In this document: piece by piece, positions 21,068 through 32,497 of the stretch
Layout: every line of letters begins with the position of its first letter
Numbering within the stretch: position 1 is the stretch's first letter
NCBI RefSeq assembly: GCF_046630445.1
Contig: NC_092341.1
Coordinates: forward strand, 30,704,001 to 30,768,000
From: Rutidosis leptorrhynchoides
Taxonomy: Eukaryota; Streptophyta; Magnoliopsida; Asterales; Asteraceae
Direction of reading: 5' to 3'
DNA length: 64,000 nt
The notes under the pieces: generated by a model
What the model saw: the letters and a program-made list of their open reading frames with translations, nothing else
The model's database searches: none
Told to the model about the DNA's origin: nothing
Program-made: the position numbers and the translations under genes

Positions 21068-23514
21068 AAATACCCCACACTAGAACGTTGCTTGTCCTCA
21101 AGCAATTACATCTTTTAACAGAGTTAGAACATTATATATTACACAACACACACTACACGAAATGAAACACACGCTATATGAAATATATTACACAACACGG
21201 TATTTATTGGATCACACGCACACCACACGAAATGAAATTCTGACAACAGAAACAAACATGAAACTCGTGATTAGGGTTTTAAAAATTTGGATCCTTAGGG
21301 AAAATTGAACCTTTGTGAAAACGTTTTATGATTTATATAAAATGTCATGCTAGTTTTTACACTAGACACGTTTTCCGGTTTTAACCTCAAATTCCGGTTG
21401 AGGGTAACTGAAAACCGAAGTCTCAGTCGGCGATAAGCAAGCTATTCGCCCCCATGATTGTAGTATCATGGAACTTGAAGCCAAATGTCCAAAATAGTTT
21501 TACACAATATAATTCATAAAATAGCATAAGTTTTAGAAAAAAATTATATCGTGTCCAAATATCATCGGTGAACCATGAGTTTGCACACCTCAATTTGTTA
21601 TGGCATATGTTTGTTGATCGCGGTCAAACATAGATGCTATTAATCTTTACGGAGATCATCCATCTGGGGATTAGATTCATTAGTCTTAAAAGCTAATTTG
21701 CATTGTGCCCCCCCATTGTACGAAACTTATCCTTCTCATGGTTAGGATAAATCTGACCACCAAAAACCCTGTTTGATGCTGAGGTTAGGTGGATTTCCAG
21801 CCGATTTTTAGGGATGACTTTTCAAGATTTTTCGTCAACCTACAGCTGTTCTGGACTACATCTTCTAACATAAGTTAGCAAGTGTGTCAATTTGGAAGAC
21901 TTTACTTCCTTATGGGATGGACTTGATTCATCCTCTATTACTCGTGATAATGGAATATTCAGGTTTATACATTCCTTAGCAATGATATCTGCAATAAACT
22001 TCAAAGAAACATGTGATAAATGGTTCTTAACATAAGGATTTATAAATTCTTGTTATAAATGTTTTTTTTCTTTTTCTTTTATACGTTTTAAACAAATATA
22101 CTTATGTATTTTTACTGTATGGAGACAACAATTCCGGTTTTTACACCTGATCTTTAATTGCTCGTAGTTACCTTAAAAATTGATTAGATATATTTGTTTC
22201 CAAATTTTCAAATTTTTCATAAAAACCAATAACTTATAAGTTCTCGAGAATTTATATATTCCCACCCCACACTTAAGATTATGTAATGCCCTCATTACAT
22301 AAAATCAGATAATAATTTATAAATTTGAGAGGACAAAAAGTGTAGAATATTTGGAACTTCCTTTGTTAACCGATTTGGATTTTCTTAAATTGTTTTACCT
22401 ATGATTGTATCCAATTTTTGTATCACAATGTAATTTGATGTTTCGTTTCGTCTAATTGCATTTTCTTCTGTACCTATCAAAACCATTTTAAAAACATACA
22501 AAATATGGGGTTGTACTTCAAGAGTACAAAAATTTTACCCCACACTTAAAATTTCTGTATATACAAATAAAAGCAAAAGAGAATTTTAAAACACACCGCT
22601 AATATTTTTTTTTTATTTTAAAACTTATAATCAATTGATTTTAAAATATCTTTTATAAATTTATATTTGGAACGGAAATTCGGTTGTTATACCTGATCTT
22701 AATCCGTTTATAAATTTTTAATTTCAATTTATAAAATTCAATCCATTAAAAGTTAAAGTTTTAAATCTTTATCGAAAACAAAATTAAAATAAAATAAAAC
22801 ACTCTATTTTTGTGTTAAAAAGATTAACGTTTTTAATTTTAAAAACAAGTACATGAAAAATAAAAATTAAATGAATTAAAATACACTCTATTTTTGTTGT
22901 ATACCCTTAAATCAACTAATTTTCAAACTTAAAACTTTGTTTCCTATCGACTAGGTAGAGATAAATTCGGTCGTCAAACCTATCATTATCCACGACAAAG
23001 ATTTACAAGTTATATATTTTTACGGTTATTGATAAAAAGGTATATTTTTTTCAATCTACTATAGACTTTTAGAATTTAACAAAAAATAATTCTGTGCAAT
23101 TTTGAAGAATGAAAATTCAGTTGTGACACCTAACATTTTCATTTTCAAAGAAACAAGTTAAACTCAAGGCGTTTCACCTTCAATTTAGTAGAAAGGATTT
23201 TTATTTTTTTTTATTTTGTTTTCGTGGTTTACTATTTAACAGATATCTTATGAATCCAACAAGAAATTTCGTGCAATTTGAAAAACGATAATTCAGTTGT
23301 AACACTTAACATTTATCGTTTTTAATGAAAACATATTGAACTCAAGGTTCATCACTTTTAAATGGTAGACCGTTTTAATAGAACATACAACAAACAAAAA
23401 CAAACTAAACACACCAAAACATTACACACAAAAAATGCACAAACACACAATTGGCGAGAAAAAGATTTAAAGAGTGAAGCCTCGTTGGCTCGCCTCGTAG
23501 TGGAGTCGCATTAT
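21068..23514 (-). other. TE-E 3' noncoding region with hairpins and PPT-like motifs
   Basis: There is no sizeable ORF on the element strand. The PPT next to the LTR is the complement of AAATACCCCACACTAG (21068-). The GTGTGGGG core recurs near 22262 and 22540. Hairpins are visible at 21376-21417 (two nested stems), 21452-21471 (7 bp) and 21603-21637, plus the stem-loop family at 22129-23323. This is where Athila elements carry an env-like gene; no env-like protein is visible here. Confidence 0.6.
22129..23323 (-). repeat. Five-copy stem-loop family with conserved loop and varying stems
   Basis: Copies: 22129-22160 (5-bp stem), 22657-22717 (9+6 bp with a 5-nt bulge), 22960-22990 (5 bp), 23101-23149 (6+9 bp, one bulged G) and 23281-23323 (11 bp). 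The plus-strand loop consensus is TTCRGTTGTNAYACCTRAY. The stem sequences are unrelated (AATGAAAAT/ATTTTCATT against AAAAACGATAA/TTATCGTTTTT), yet each is self-complementary. Flanks of the last two copies are also related, so these are diverged tandem units of about 175 bp. The function is unknown. Confidence 0.7.
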
Positions 23515-23892
23515 TTATCTCCCCATTGCTTCGTAGGCGTAACCTCGCTGGTTTAAGAGGTTTTCTTCTGCACATTTTAAAGGCCCTTCTCGGCATAAGG
23601 TTACGTACTCGTAATTAGAGTCCGTTTGGTTCTTTGGGCAATCTCCGGAGTGAGTCGGTTTTCCACATTTCACACATTTACCCAAATGACGTGCTCGACG
23701 CCTTTTAGCTGATTTAGATTTTCCTCTTGCATAGTTTGTCTCATTTAGTTTCTGTCTTTCTTCTTTCCTCGCCTTATCGCATCTTTTCTTAATATCTAAC
23801 ACCACATCCCTCGGTAAAATCTTATCGCACTTTAAAATGAAATGGTTGTAGATATACTGACTGCGCATCTTGAAATTACACAATAAAAACAA
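23515..23892 (-). CDS. Small basic zinc-knuckle-like protein in env position of TE-E
   Basis: The 125-residue ORF lies about 140 bp downstream of pol on the element strand. A hydrophobic N-terminus (MFLLCNF) may precede the true start; MRSQYIY at residue 9 is an alternative. Residues about 35-70 are strongly basic (KKRCDKARKEERQK, KSAKRRRARHLGK), then CVKCGKPTHSGDC (73-85) gives C-x2-C-x4-H-x3-C, one residue short of a canonical knuckle. The tail has two more Cys. Known Athila elements have an env-like ORF here; this protein does not look like an envelope and would more plausibly bind RNA. It may be an accessory ORF or a chance frame; the Cys/His spacing argues for the former. Confidence 0.5.
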   Translation of the reverse strand: MFLLCNFKMRSQYIYNHFILKCDKILPRDVVLDIKKRCDKARKEERQKLNETNYARGKSKSAKRRRARHLGKCVKCGKPTHSGDCPKNQTDSNYEYVTLCREGPLKCAEENLLNQRGYAYEAMGR

Positions 23893-24029
23893 AAAGAAAT
23901 TAAAAAGGTAGAATGGAGGGAGAAGACTAGTTCTTTAGGGTCTGCTAGGGAAAGACCAATCTAACCCCACTCTTAAAGATAAGAATAAAAATCGAGAATG
24001 GAGTTTAAAACCTTAGAGTTACCCTGAAT

Positions 24030-27000
24030 TTATTTGTCCTTAGGGTAGAAGGTGGTTTCGTCTCTTTCCGTAGTATTGATTTCTTCAAAGTATAACTTGA
24101 GTCTGTGTCCGTTCACTTTGAAAGTTCCACCGTCTTTACCATACAACTCTGCATATCCAGATGGAAAAAACTGTTTTATTATATATGGCCCATTCCATCG
24201 GGATCTAAGTTTACCAGGTGAAAACTTGAAACGGGATTGGAATACCAATACTTTATCCCCTTGTTCAAATTCTTTCTTTTTTAATCGTGCATCGTGCCAT
24301 ACTTTAGTTCTTTCTTTATATGTTTTAGAATTTTCGTAGGCTTGTAATCTTAATTCATCTAGTTCGTTAAGTTGTGATAACCTATTTTCTCCGGCTTGTA
24401 CAAGGTCAGTATTACATTCTCTCATAGCCCAATACGCCTTGTGTTCAACTTCAACAGGTAGATGACACGCTTTACCGTATACAAGTCTAAATGGTGTGGT
24501 ACCTATTGGTGTTTTATATGCAGTCCTAAAAGCCCACAACGCGTCATCTAACTTGCGTTGCCAGATTTTAGGGTTGTTATTAACCGTCTTCTCAAGTATG
24601 CGTTTTAAGGCACGATTCGTGTTCTCCACTTGACCACTTGTTTGCGGGTGGTACGGAGTAGAGAAACGATGAGTTACGCCATACTTCTTCAACACCTTTT
24701 CAAGAAGGTTGTTGGTAAAATGTGTTCCTCGGTCGGATATGAGTGCTTTTGGGATTCCAAAGCGTGAGAAGAGATTTTTCAAGAAGTTTACCACCACCCT
24801 AGCATCATTTGTAGGCAAAGCTTTTGCTTCAGCCCACTTGGATACATAATCAACGGCTACTAGTATATACTTGCACTTATGTGAACTTGGAAAGGGTCCC
24901 ATGAAATCGATTCCCCAAATGTCAAAGATTTCACAAACTTGGATGCCGGTCTGAGGCATCTCATCCTTTTTCGTGATGTTACCCGTTCGTTGGCATGCGT
25001 TACAAGTCCGAACGAAATCATGGGCATCTTTAAAGATCGTGGGCCAATAAAAGCCCGATTCAAGGATTTTTCTTGCAGTGTGGTTTGGTCCGAAATGACC
25101 GCCGGTTGGCCCTTGATGGCAATGCTCAAGAATTTGTTGAGCTTCTTGTCCGTACACACAACGGCAAATTATTTGATCCGCACCAACACGAAATAGGTCT
25201 GGGTATTCCCAGAAATAAGATTTTAAATCCACAAAGAATTTCTTCTTTTGCTGATAAGTAAGTCCTTTTTGTAGAATGCCTGAAGCAAGATAGTTTGCAA
25301 AATGGGCAAACCATGGGATTTCAGATTCTTTTTCAACCCTCATTAGAGATTCGTCAGGAAATGTGTCCTTGATGATTGTGTCATCAAGTTTATCTAATTC
25401 GGGGTTTTCAAGTCGGGATAAATGATCGGCAGCTAGATTCTCAGCTCCTTTCTTGTCACGTATCTCAATGTCAAATTCTTGAAGTAAAAGAACCCAACGT
25501 ATGAGACGATGTTTTGCATCTAGTTTCGAGAATAAATACCTAAGTGCCGAATGGTCCGTGTAAACAATGGTTTTGGACAACACCAAATATGACCGAAATT
25601 TATCGAATGCATAAACAACTGCTAGGAGTTCTTTTTCCGTGGTGGTATAATTAATTTGGGCTCCCGTTAGAGTTTTACTTGCATAATAAATTGGAAGAAA
25701 ATGATTATCGGGACGTTGTCCTAAAACAGCACCTAAAGCATGGTCGCTTGCGTCACACATTAGCTCAAATGGCATACTCCAATCTGGAGATACCATAATG
25801 GGAGCTTGTGTGAGTTTTGACTTTAGAATCGAGAATGCATTCTCGCAATTAGAATCGAAGTCAAATGGAGCATCCTTTTCAAGAAGTTTGGTCAATGGGC
25901 GGGCGATTTTAGAAAAATCTTTGATAAATCGCCTATAGAATCCTGCGTGACCAAGAAAGCTTCTAATTGCTTTAACATTTAATGGTTTAGGTAGCTTAGA
26001 GATAACTTCAATTTTAGCTTTATCTACCTCTATTCCCGCACGAGATATTTTGTGACCAAGTACAATGCCCTCTTTCACCATGAAGTGGCATTTTTCCCAA
26101 TTTAGGACCAAGTTTGCTTTCTCACATCGGATAAGCATACGTTCAAGGTTGAAAAGACACGATTCAAAGGAGTCTCCAAATACGGAAAAGTCATCCATGA
26201 AGACTTCCATACAATCCTCTACCATATCATCAAAGATTGCCATCATGCACCTTTGAAAGGTTCCGGGTGCATTGCATAAACCAAACGGCATGCGGCGATA
26301 GGCAAAGGTACCGAAAGGACAAGTGAATGTGGTCTTTTCTTGGTCGTTGGGATCAATTGGAATTTGGAAGTAACCGGAGAAACCGTCTAAAAAGCAATAA
26401 TATTCTTTTCCCGCTAATCGTTCAAGCATTTGATCAATAAAAGGTAACGGGAAATGATCCTTTCTAGTGGCATCATTTAGACGTCTGTAATCAATACAGA
26501 CTCTCCAGCCGGTAACTGTTCTAGTTGGGACGAGTTCGTCCTTTTCATTTAATATAACGGTTGTACCCCCCTTTTTGGGTACTACTTGTACTGGACTAAC
26601 CCATGGACTATCGGAGATGGGGTAGATTAACCCGGCGTCAAGAAGCTTGACGACCTCCTTTTTAACAACCTCTTTCATGTTGGGATTTAGCCTGCGTTGT
26701 CTTTGTACTACGGGTTTGTAGTCATTCTCAAGGAGAATTTTATGTGTACAATAAGACGGGTTTATTCCCGGAATGTCGGTTGTTTTCCAGGCTATAGCCT
26801 TTTTATTGGTTTTTAATACAGAAATTAGCTTATCCTTCTCATTATCTGAAAGATGTGAAGCAATAATTACTGGTAATTTAGATGTACCTTCGAGATAAGC
26901 ATACTCCAAGTGTTTGGGTAGCTCTTTAAGCTCTAGTACAGGTGGTTCTTCTAAGGAATTTTTTATACGAAATCTATCTTCATTTTTGATTTCCTCAAAC

Positions 27001-27272
27001 GATTCCTCTTCCTTGGGAATTTTTTCTATTATGGTCTCGTCATCCGTGACCACCTTCATCAACTCATCAAAATCTTTATCAATATTGAAGTATTCATTCT
27101 CACTTACCGGGGCTAACCCCGGGATATCAATTTTAAGTAGCTCCTTCAATTCATTCTTTACACAAAGATCTATAACATCAATTTGAAAACAAGAGTCATC
27201 GGTAGAAGTGGGTCTTTTTATGGCTTTGTCAATGTGACAAATTATTCTCTCGTTTCCCACACCTAGACTCAA
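24030..27272 (-). pseudogene. TE-E pol: RT, RNase H, integrase
   Basis: 1080 residues. [22 protein letters not shown] near 258-277, [13 protein letters not shown], and catalytic FMDDF near 359. RNase [16 protein letters not shown] near 505, YTDHSAL near 570. Integrase: a zinc region ([12 protein letters not shown] ... CNACQRTGN, about 713-757) and a core with D ([10 protein letters not shown], about 790), D (ISDRGTHF, about 844) and E ([12 protein letters not shown], about 880). The C-terminal [17 protein letters not shown] block is typical of Athila integrases, with no chromodomain. The frame is continuous with the upstream gag-protease except for one TAA at 27273-27275, probably from CAA. 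Apart from that stop the whole pol is open, matching the young age of the insertion. Confidence 0.92.
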
Positions 27273-29387
27273 TTATTCTTTTTGGACATTAATGATAGCA
27301 TCTGCAGTGTTTAGGAAAGGACGTCCTAAAATGATAGGAACTTTTGTGTCCTCTTGCATTTCTAGAATAACAAAGTCGACGGGAAAGATAAGTGAGCCAA
27401 CTTTTACAAGTATATCCTCGGCTATACCTATGGGAGTATCAAATGATTGGTTTGCTAATCGAATACCCATCCGGGTTGGTTTTAAGTCTCCTAAGTCAAG
27501 TTTTAAATATAACGAGTAAGGCATTAAGTTAACACTTGCACCTAGGTCGGCTAGTGCATCGTACACTACCGAATCACCCATCATACATGGTATGATAAAA
27601 CTACCAGGGTCTCCTAATTTTGGAGGTACATTTTGTTTCTTTAAGATGGCCGAACATTCCTCATGGAGGAATGTGGCAGAAACGTCGTGGTATTTACCCT
27701 TCGAGGATATGAGATCCTTTAAAAACTTCCCGTAATTGGGCATATCCCTAAGAACCTCCGCGAGTGGCATGTTAATGCTAATTTGCTTAATCATGTCCGC
27801 AAATTTCTCATACCGCCTTGCGAGTCTGTCTTTCTTTAATGCTTTCGGGTAAGGAATAGGTTCCTTATGCACCTTTACTGGTGGTTCTTCACTTTTCTTT
27901 GGTATGACCTCAGGTGGATCATCTTTCTCTTGTTCTTTATCAACTTGCTCATTTTCATCAACCGGTATTTGTAAAACAGAAGGAGATAAAGAAACTTTCG
28001 GGGACTTAAGAGTCTCCGGTTTAGTAGTTAAGCCACTTCTAGTAGTTATAGCATTTACATGCTCGTTCCTTGTTTGGGGGTTGTTGGGATTCACTTGAGT
28101 ATTTGAGGGGAGAGTACCTGGTGGTCTCTCTGATAGTAACTGTGATATCCTTCCAACATCCCTTTCTAAGTTTTGTATTGTGGCTTGTTGATTTCGGATT
28201 TGCTGAGTTTGGAGCTCTGCATTTTGCTCGTGCTTAACCATAAAATCTCTTAAGAGATCTTCTAAACCAGATTTCCTCTCAGGTTGAGGTTGCATAATTG
28301 CTAATGGTTGTGGTTGATTGAATGCTAGTGGTTGTGGTTGATTGTGTTGGAAATTATTTTGATAATTTCGTTGAGGTTGATTTCGGTTATTATAACCTGG
28401 TGGCGGATTTCTTTGATTTTGATTTGGGAAATTCCGGTTATTTTGGTAACCTGGATTTCCTCCTTGATAGTTATTATTATTTTGATAGTTATTATTATTT
28501 GATCCTGAAGGTCCTCCTACTTGATAGCTGTTTATAGGAGGATATTTTCGGTTGTTTGCTTCTATAGCTAGAAAATCACTGAAGTTCATTTCACCTTTTC
28601 GTAAGTATCCTAAGAAATTTGCTTGTTCTTCCATTGTACTTTGATCACAATCTCTAGTAAGATGGGGACCTTGGCACAGTTCACATCCTACTCTGATAGC
28701 ATGCATTTCCTTGGTTACTTTCTCGATTTGCCTTGCTTGATTTGCTATTTGAACTTTTAAAGAAGCAATTTCATCATTGCTTTCAATACTAACAACATTT
28801 GATGATCTAGAAAATTCTATTTCTTGATGCCAATTATGAGAATGGGAAGCTAAATCAGCAATGATTGTGTGAGCGTCTTCAGGTGTTTTCTTCATGATCG
28901 AACCTCCGGCTGCAACATCTATATCTTTTCTTGTTGCCACATTGACTCCTTTATAGAATATTTGGACCTTTTGGAATGTATTCAACCCGTGTTGAGGACA
29001 TATTCGAAGCATTTTATTGAATCGGGTCCAAGCTTCATAAAGAGTTTCATTAGGCTTTTGTTTAAAGTGATTTATGTCACTTTGTAATTTTGCTGCTTTT
29101 GAAGCAGGAAAGAATTCTGACAAAAATTTATCCATCATATCATTCCAGTTTTCAATATAACCTTCTGGTAATGAGTCTAGCCAATCTCTTGCATCATCTT
29201 TTAAGGACCATGGAAAGATTTTTAAACATGCAACTTCATCGGTGACATCTTTGATTTTGAAAAGCTTGCAAATGCTTACAAACTTACGAAGATGCTCGTT
29301 AGCATCCACATTTGGGGCTCCACCGAATTGACATGTATTAGTTACCATGTGTAAAAATTGACCTTTTATTTCAAAGCCATCACTCAT
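27273..29387 (-). pseudogene. TE-E gag capsid, zinc knuckle and protease
   Basis: 704 residues. The capsid region (about 10-200) has NEHLRKFVSICKLFKIKDV, AKLQSDINHFKQ and YEAWTRFNKMLRICPQHG. A knuckle CELCQGPHLTRDC lies near 232-246 (C-x2-C-x3-H-x4-C). An Asn/Gln/Pro-rich linker follows (about 290-365). The aspartic protease has ADLGASVNLMP near 612 and IILGRPFL near 685. Codon 1 is in the middle of the ancestral gag: the N-terminal part is in another frame at 29380-29643. It ends at a TAA that separates it from RT. Confidence 0.9.
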
Positions 29388-29643
29388 CGTGGGTTGGATG
29401 ATTGCGTGGCCCGGCCTTCATTAATGCTTCCATCGTTTGATTTGTATCAGCCATTTCTTCTTCTTCTTTAATAATCGGCTCTATGATTGGTTGAATTATT
29501 GGTTCAGAGTCGGATTCTAAGAAAAGTGACTTTAAATTTTTAGCAAGAGATTCTACTTCTTGAGCTCTTAAGCGTTCGTGGAATTTCCTTTCGGGTTCAG
29601 GATGTGAAGGTGTTAATTCAGCGTTGGAGGAACGTAAGTTCAT
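29380..29643 (-). pseudogene. TE-E gag N-terminus (frameshifted from the rest)
   Basis: An 87-codon ORF beginning MNLRSSNAEL with an acidic middle. It overlaps the next gag frame by 8 bp, and sequence after NHPTHDE continues in the other frame, so a one-base indel near 29385 split the gene. MNLRSSN is a start seen in plant Athila-type gags (from memory). Confidence 0.75.
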
Positions 29644-30122
29644 ACATTAATTTCTTTTATGAAATCACAACACTAAAGGTTTATCTAGGGTTACCTATTT
29701 ATTTCTTCTTTTTTAGTATTTTTCGGTGTTTTAAAATTACTAGTACTTCCTATTTCTTTTTGTTGTTTTTGTCCTTTATTAATTCTTTGAGATTCCGGAT
29801 TAAGTTTAACGAGTTTAGGATAGAACGGATCATACAATTTGGGAAATTGTACAAAGAACTAAAGGATTTATTCAAAAACTTTGAACTTTCTTGGAAATGA
29901 ATTTCCTCGAGAGGATCGAATAACATAAAAACAATGATAAAAACCTTTAAACAAACAGATTATCCTTCTGATTTTTGCCCACGTTTCGAATAGCCAAAAG
30001 ATGCAGCAGAGGGGCAAGATCCTTCAAAGACCAATAAAATTGGTGATCCAACAACCCGGTCCACGTACAAATCCAACTACTACTACGAATCATAAAAATT
30101 ATCTATTTATTTAACTGCCAAC
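29644..30122 (-). other. TE-E leader between PBS and gag
   Basis: About 480 bp of 5' untranslated leader. It is AT-rich with several short upstream frames; nothing recognisable beyond that. Confidence 0.6.
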
Positions 30123-30140
30123 TCCCCGGCAGCGGCGCCA
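30123..30140 (-). promoter_or_regulatory. Primer-binding site of TE-E (Asp tRNA)
   Basis: On the element strand TGGCGCCGCTGCCGGGGA lies 6 nt inside the 5' LTR. It matches the plant Asp tRNA 3' end with one mismatch, the PBS type common in Athila elements. Confidence 0.85.
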
Positions 30141-30146
30141 AAAAGT

Positions 30147-32492
30147 TGATGTGCTGAAACGTAACCTTTATTTATGAACGGATTTGAGTTGTTTTGTTAC
30201 ACGAATTGATTTATTGTATATGTGGTATTTTATTGATTTCAGGTTGATTTCACACATATATATAGGCAACTAGTCCTATCCGTGTAGTTTAGTTTGTTGG
30301 TAAATCCGATTCGTTCCACAGGGAGATGGAGTGTTTAATGGTTTTTAATAGTCTTTGATGTCAAACTTAATTAAAGGGGGTTTTGGATTAGGCAATTGTA
30401 AAATAACAGTAAAAGAAAATAACTAAAACTAATTTACTAAATAAAATTACAAGATTACAAAAATTAACTTAAAAAGGAACTAAATGAAAATAAACTAATT
30501 ATGATGCATTAATTATGTTACTAAATGGTAATTAGTAAAATAGTAATTTTTAATGAAACTATATATTTAGAATTTTGTTTTGAGCAATTACAATAGAAAC
30601 TTATTTAAATTAACTAAAATGCATTTTTAGTAAAACTAATACAAATTAAAAGGAATTTAATTAATTTACTAATTATAAACTAATTACAATTTATAAACCT
30701 ATAATAAGTAATACTAATTTTAGGATTAAAACATGTATTTTAAGTATTTTAAATAACTTTAACTAATTAACTTAATTAAAATAACTAAAATAACTAATAA
30801 CCTAAATATAAATATAATTAAATAACAAAAACCCTAATTTTAACCTAGCTGTACTGTAGCCGCGTTTTAGCCTTACACGATTCGTGTGATGATACACGAT
30901 TCGTGTACGTGTAAAAATATGTGACAACTTAACTGTTACGAAAATTAAATGTTTTTATGTATTTTTCTAATATTTTAAAATGGTAAATCGTAAATAATAA
31001 TACTTTTATAACAAATATAAATAAGATAAATGGGAGTGTTTACTTAATTGTGTCACCCCTAGGTCCATGGATTGTTTTAAGTTTTACGCCCTATTAAAAT
31101 GTTCTAGTATCAAACTTTACATTTTTCTCTCGAATAAACATAAGGTTACAACTTAACTAAATAAAATCTAATTTTCATCGGATTCTTTTTAGAAAGCTAC
31201 TATTCCCCAAGTATTTAAATTGAGACCTAGCCTAGTTTTGACCTTCGCCAATACCCAAATTATAACGGTTTCCCTTTTTATAATTTCACTGTCATGTAAT
31301 TTATTGATATCACCCAAACCACCGAAGTTTATTTCTAAATTGGTGTTAATAAATTATCCATAAATTCGTCTAGATCACTTTTAATGTTGAAGCTTAATTT
31401 ATGTAAATAAAAATAACTTTCGTTATTTGAATTTAATAAATTAAGTGGCAAGGGTTAAATACCTAATTACATAAAAATGGTTCTTTTTAACTAGGCTCAA
31501 TATTAAAAATACTAAAGTTACATTTTAACTTTTACAGATGGTAACAATCCATTTCACTAGGGGCTCTACATTTAAGCAAACACTAGGGAAATTTAGCTAT
31601 TCATTACACTAGGGTAGACATAAAAATATAGATATGCAAACATAATAACAACGCTAATTTTAACAGAGTAAACTTACTAAAATATCTTCACTTGCATTAA
31701 CTTCAAACGGTAGAAAAATTACAATAATAACACCCCTTTCACGCGTACAATAACACCCTTTATCACGAACAATACCCCCTTAATATTTGAAACTAATCCT
31801 AATAATTGAACTTTGAAACTGAAATGTAAATAATACTGATAATAAAAGTGACAATAGTATGTGTATAGTAATTTTGTGTTGTAATCTCCTGTGTGTAATA
31901 TATGTGTCTTGATCTCTGTACGTACTCCATATTTATGCTTGAAAAATTAGTAGTTGGTGAAGTTTAGTTGGTCAAAAAGCTAGTCCATTTGCTGAATGTT
32001 TGAGTCAAAAGTCTGCACCACTTGAAAAGAAATGTTTTAAAACCATAAAGCCAGCCGCCCCTTCTGGAAATCCGGAACAGTACTTTGGCCTAACATTACA
32101 CGATTCGTGTATGGCTACACGATTCGTGTAAGACCAGATATTCTACACGATTCGTGTACCATTACACGATTCGTGTAAGAGTAAACAGAAATTTTCTTCA
32201 TTTTTCTTTTTCAGTTGTTCTTTGTTGATTCCGTGTTGACGTGTACTGACTTGGCACTTTACATTTGAACTTCTTTTCTTCATTTATCTTGTACTTTCAT
32301 TCGGATAAACGTTTCTTGATATAAATCTGGTTTAAAACTATCGTTTTATCGTCGAATCTTCAAATAGTAAGCTCTTATCCACTTTTGTCGTTTTTCTCGT
32401 GAAATGCGCGTTGAATATCTTTGTAGATGATAAAAACCTATGAAATATAAGTGATATTGCGTCGAATAATATGTATGTTTAGAGCAATATCA
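30147..32492 (-). repeat. 5' LTR of TE-E
   Basis: 2346 bp, almost identical to 18720-21067. The six near-palindromes are at 30874-30888, 30893-30907, 32097-32111, 32116-32130, 32144-32158 and 32163-32177. Confidence 0.94.
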
Positions 32493-32497
32493 GTAAC

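Larger units (their letters stand above)
18720..32492 (-). mobile_element. TE-E: Athila-like Ty3/gypsy element nested in the TE-B LTR
   Basis: A 13.77-kb element with perfect 5-bp target copies GTAAC (18715-18719 and 32493-32497). LTRs are 18720-21067 and 30147-32492 with about six substitutions and one TA-repeat indel (near 0.3%), the youngest in the window. The PBS matches Asp tRNA. Gag-protease and RT-RNase H-integrase (no chromodomain) are followed by about 3 kb of mostly noncoding sequence before the 3' LTR, the position of the env-like region in Athila. Gag-pol is broken by a frameshift near 29385 and a stop at 27273. The Athila assignment comes from PBS type and integrase/protease motifs. 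Confidence 0.93.

Noticed and set aside
24605-24625. CACGATTCGTG inside TE-E pol as another LTR-type near-palindrome
   Set aside because: It is part of the integrase coding sequence and lacks the full TACACGA/TCGTGTA arms; probably coincidence.
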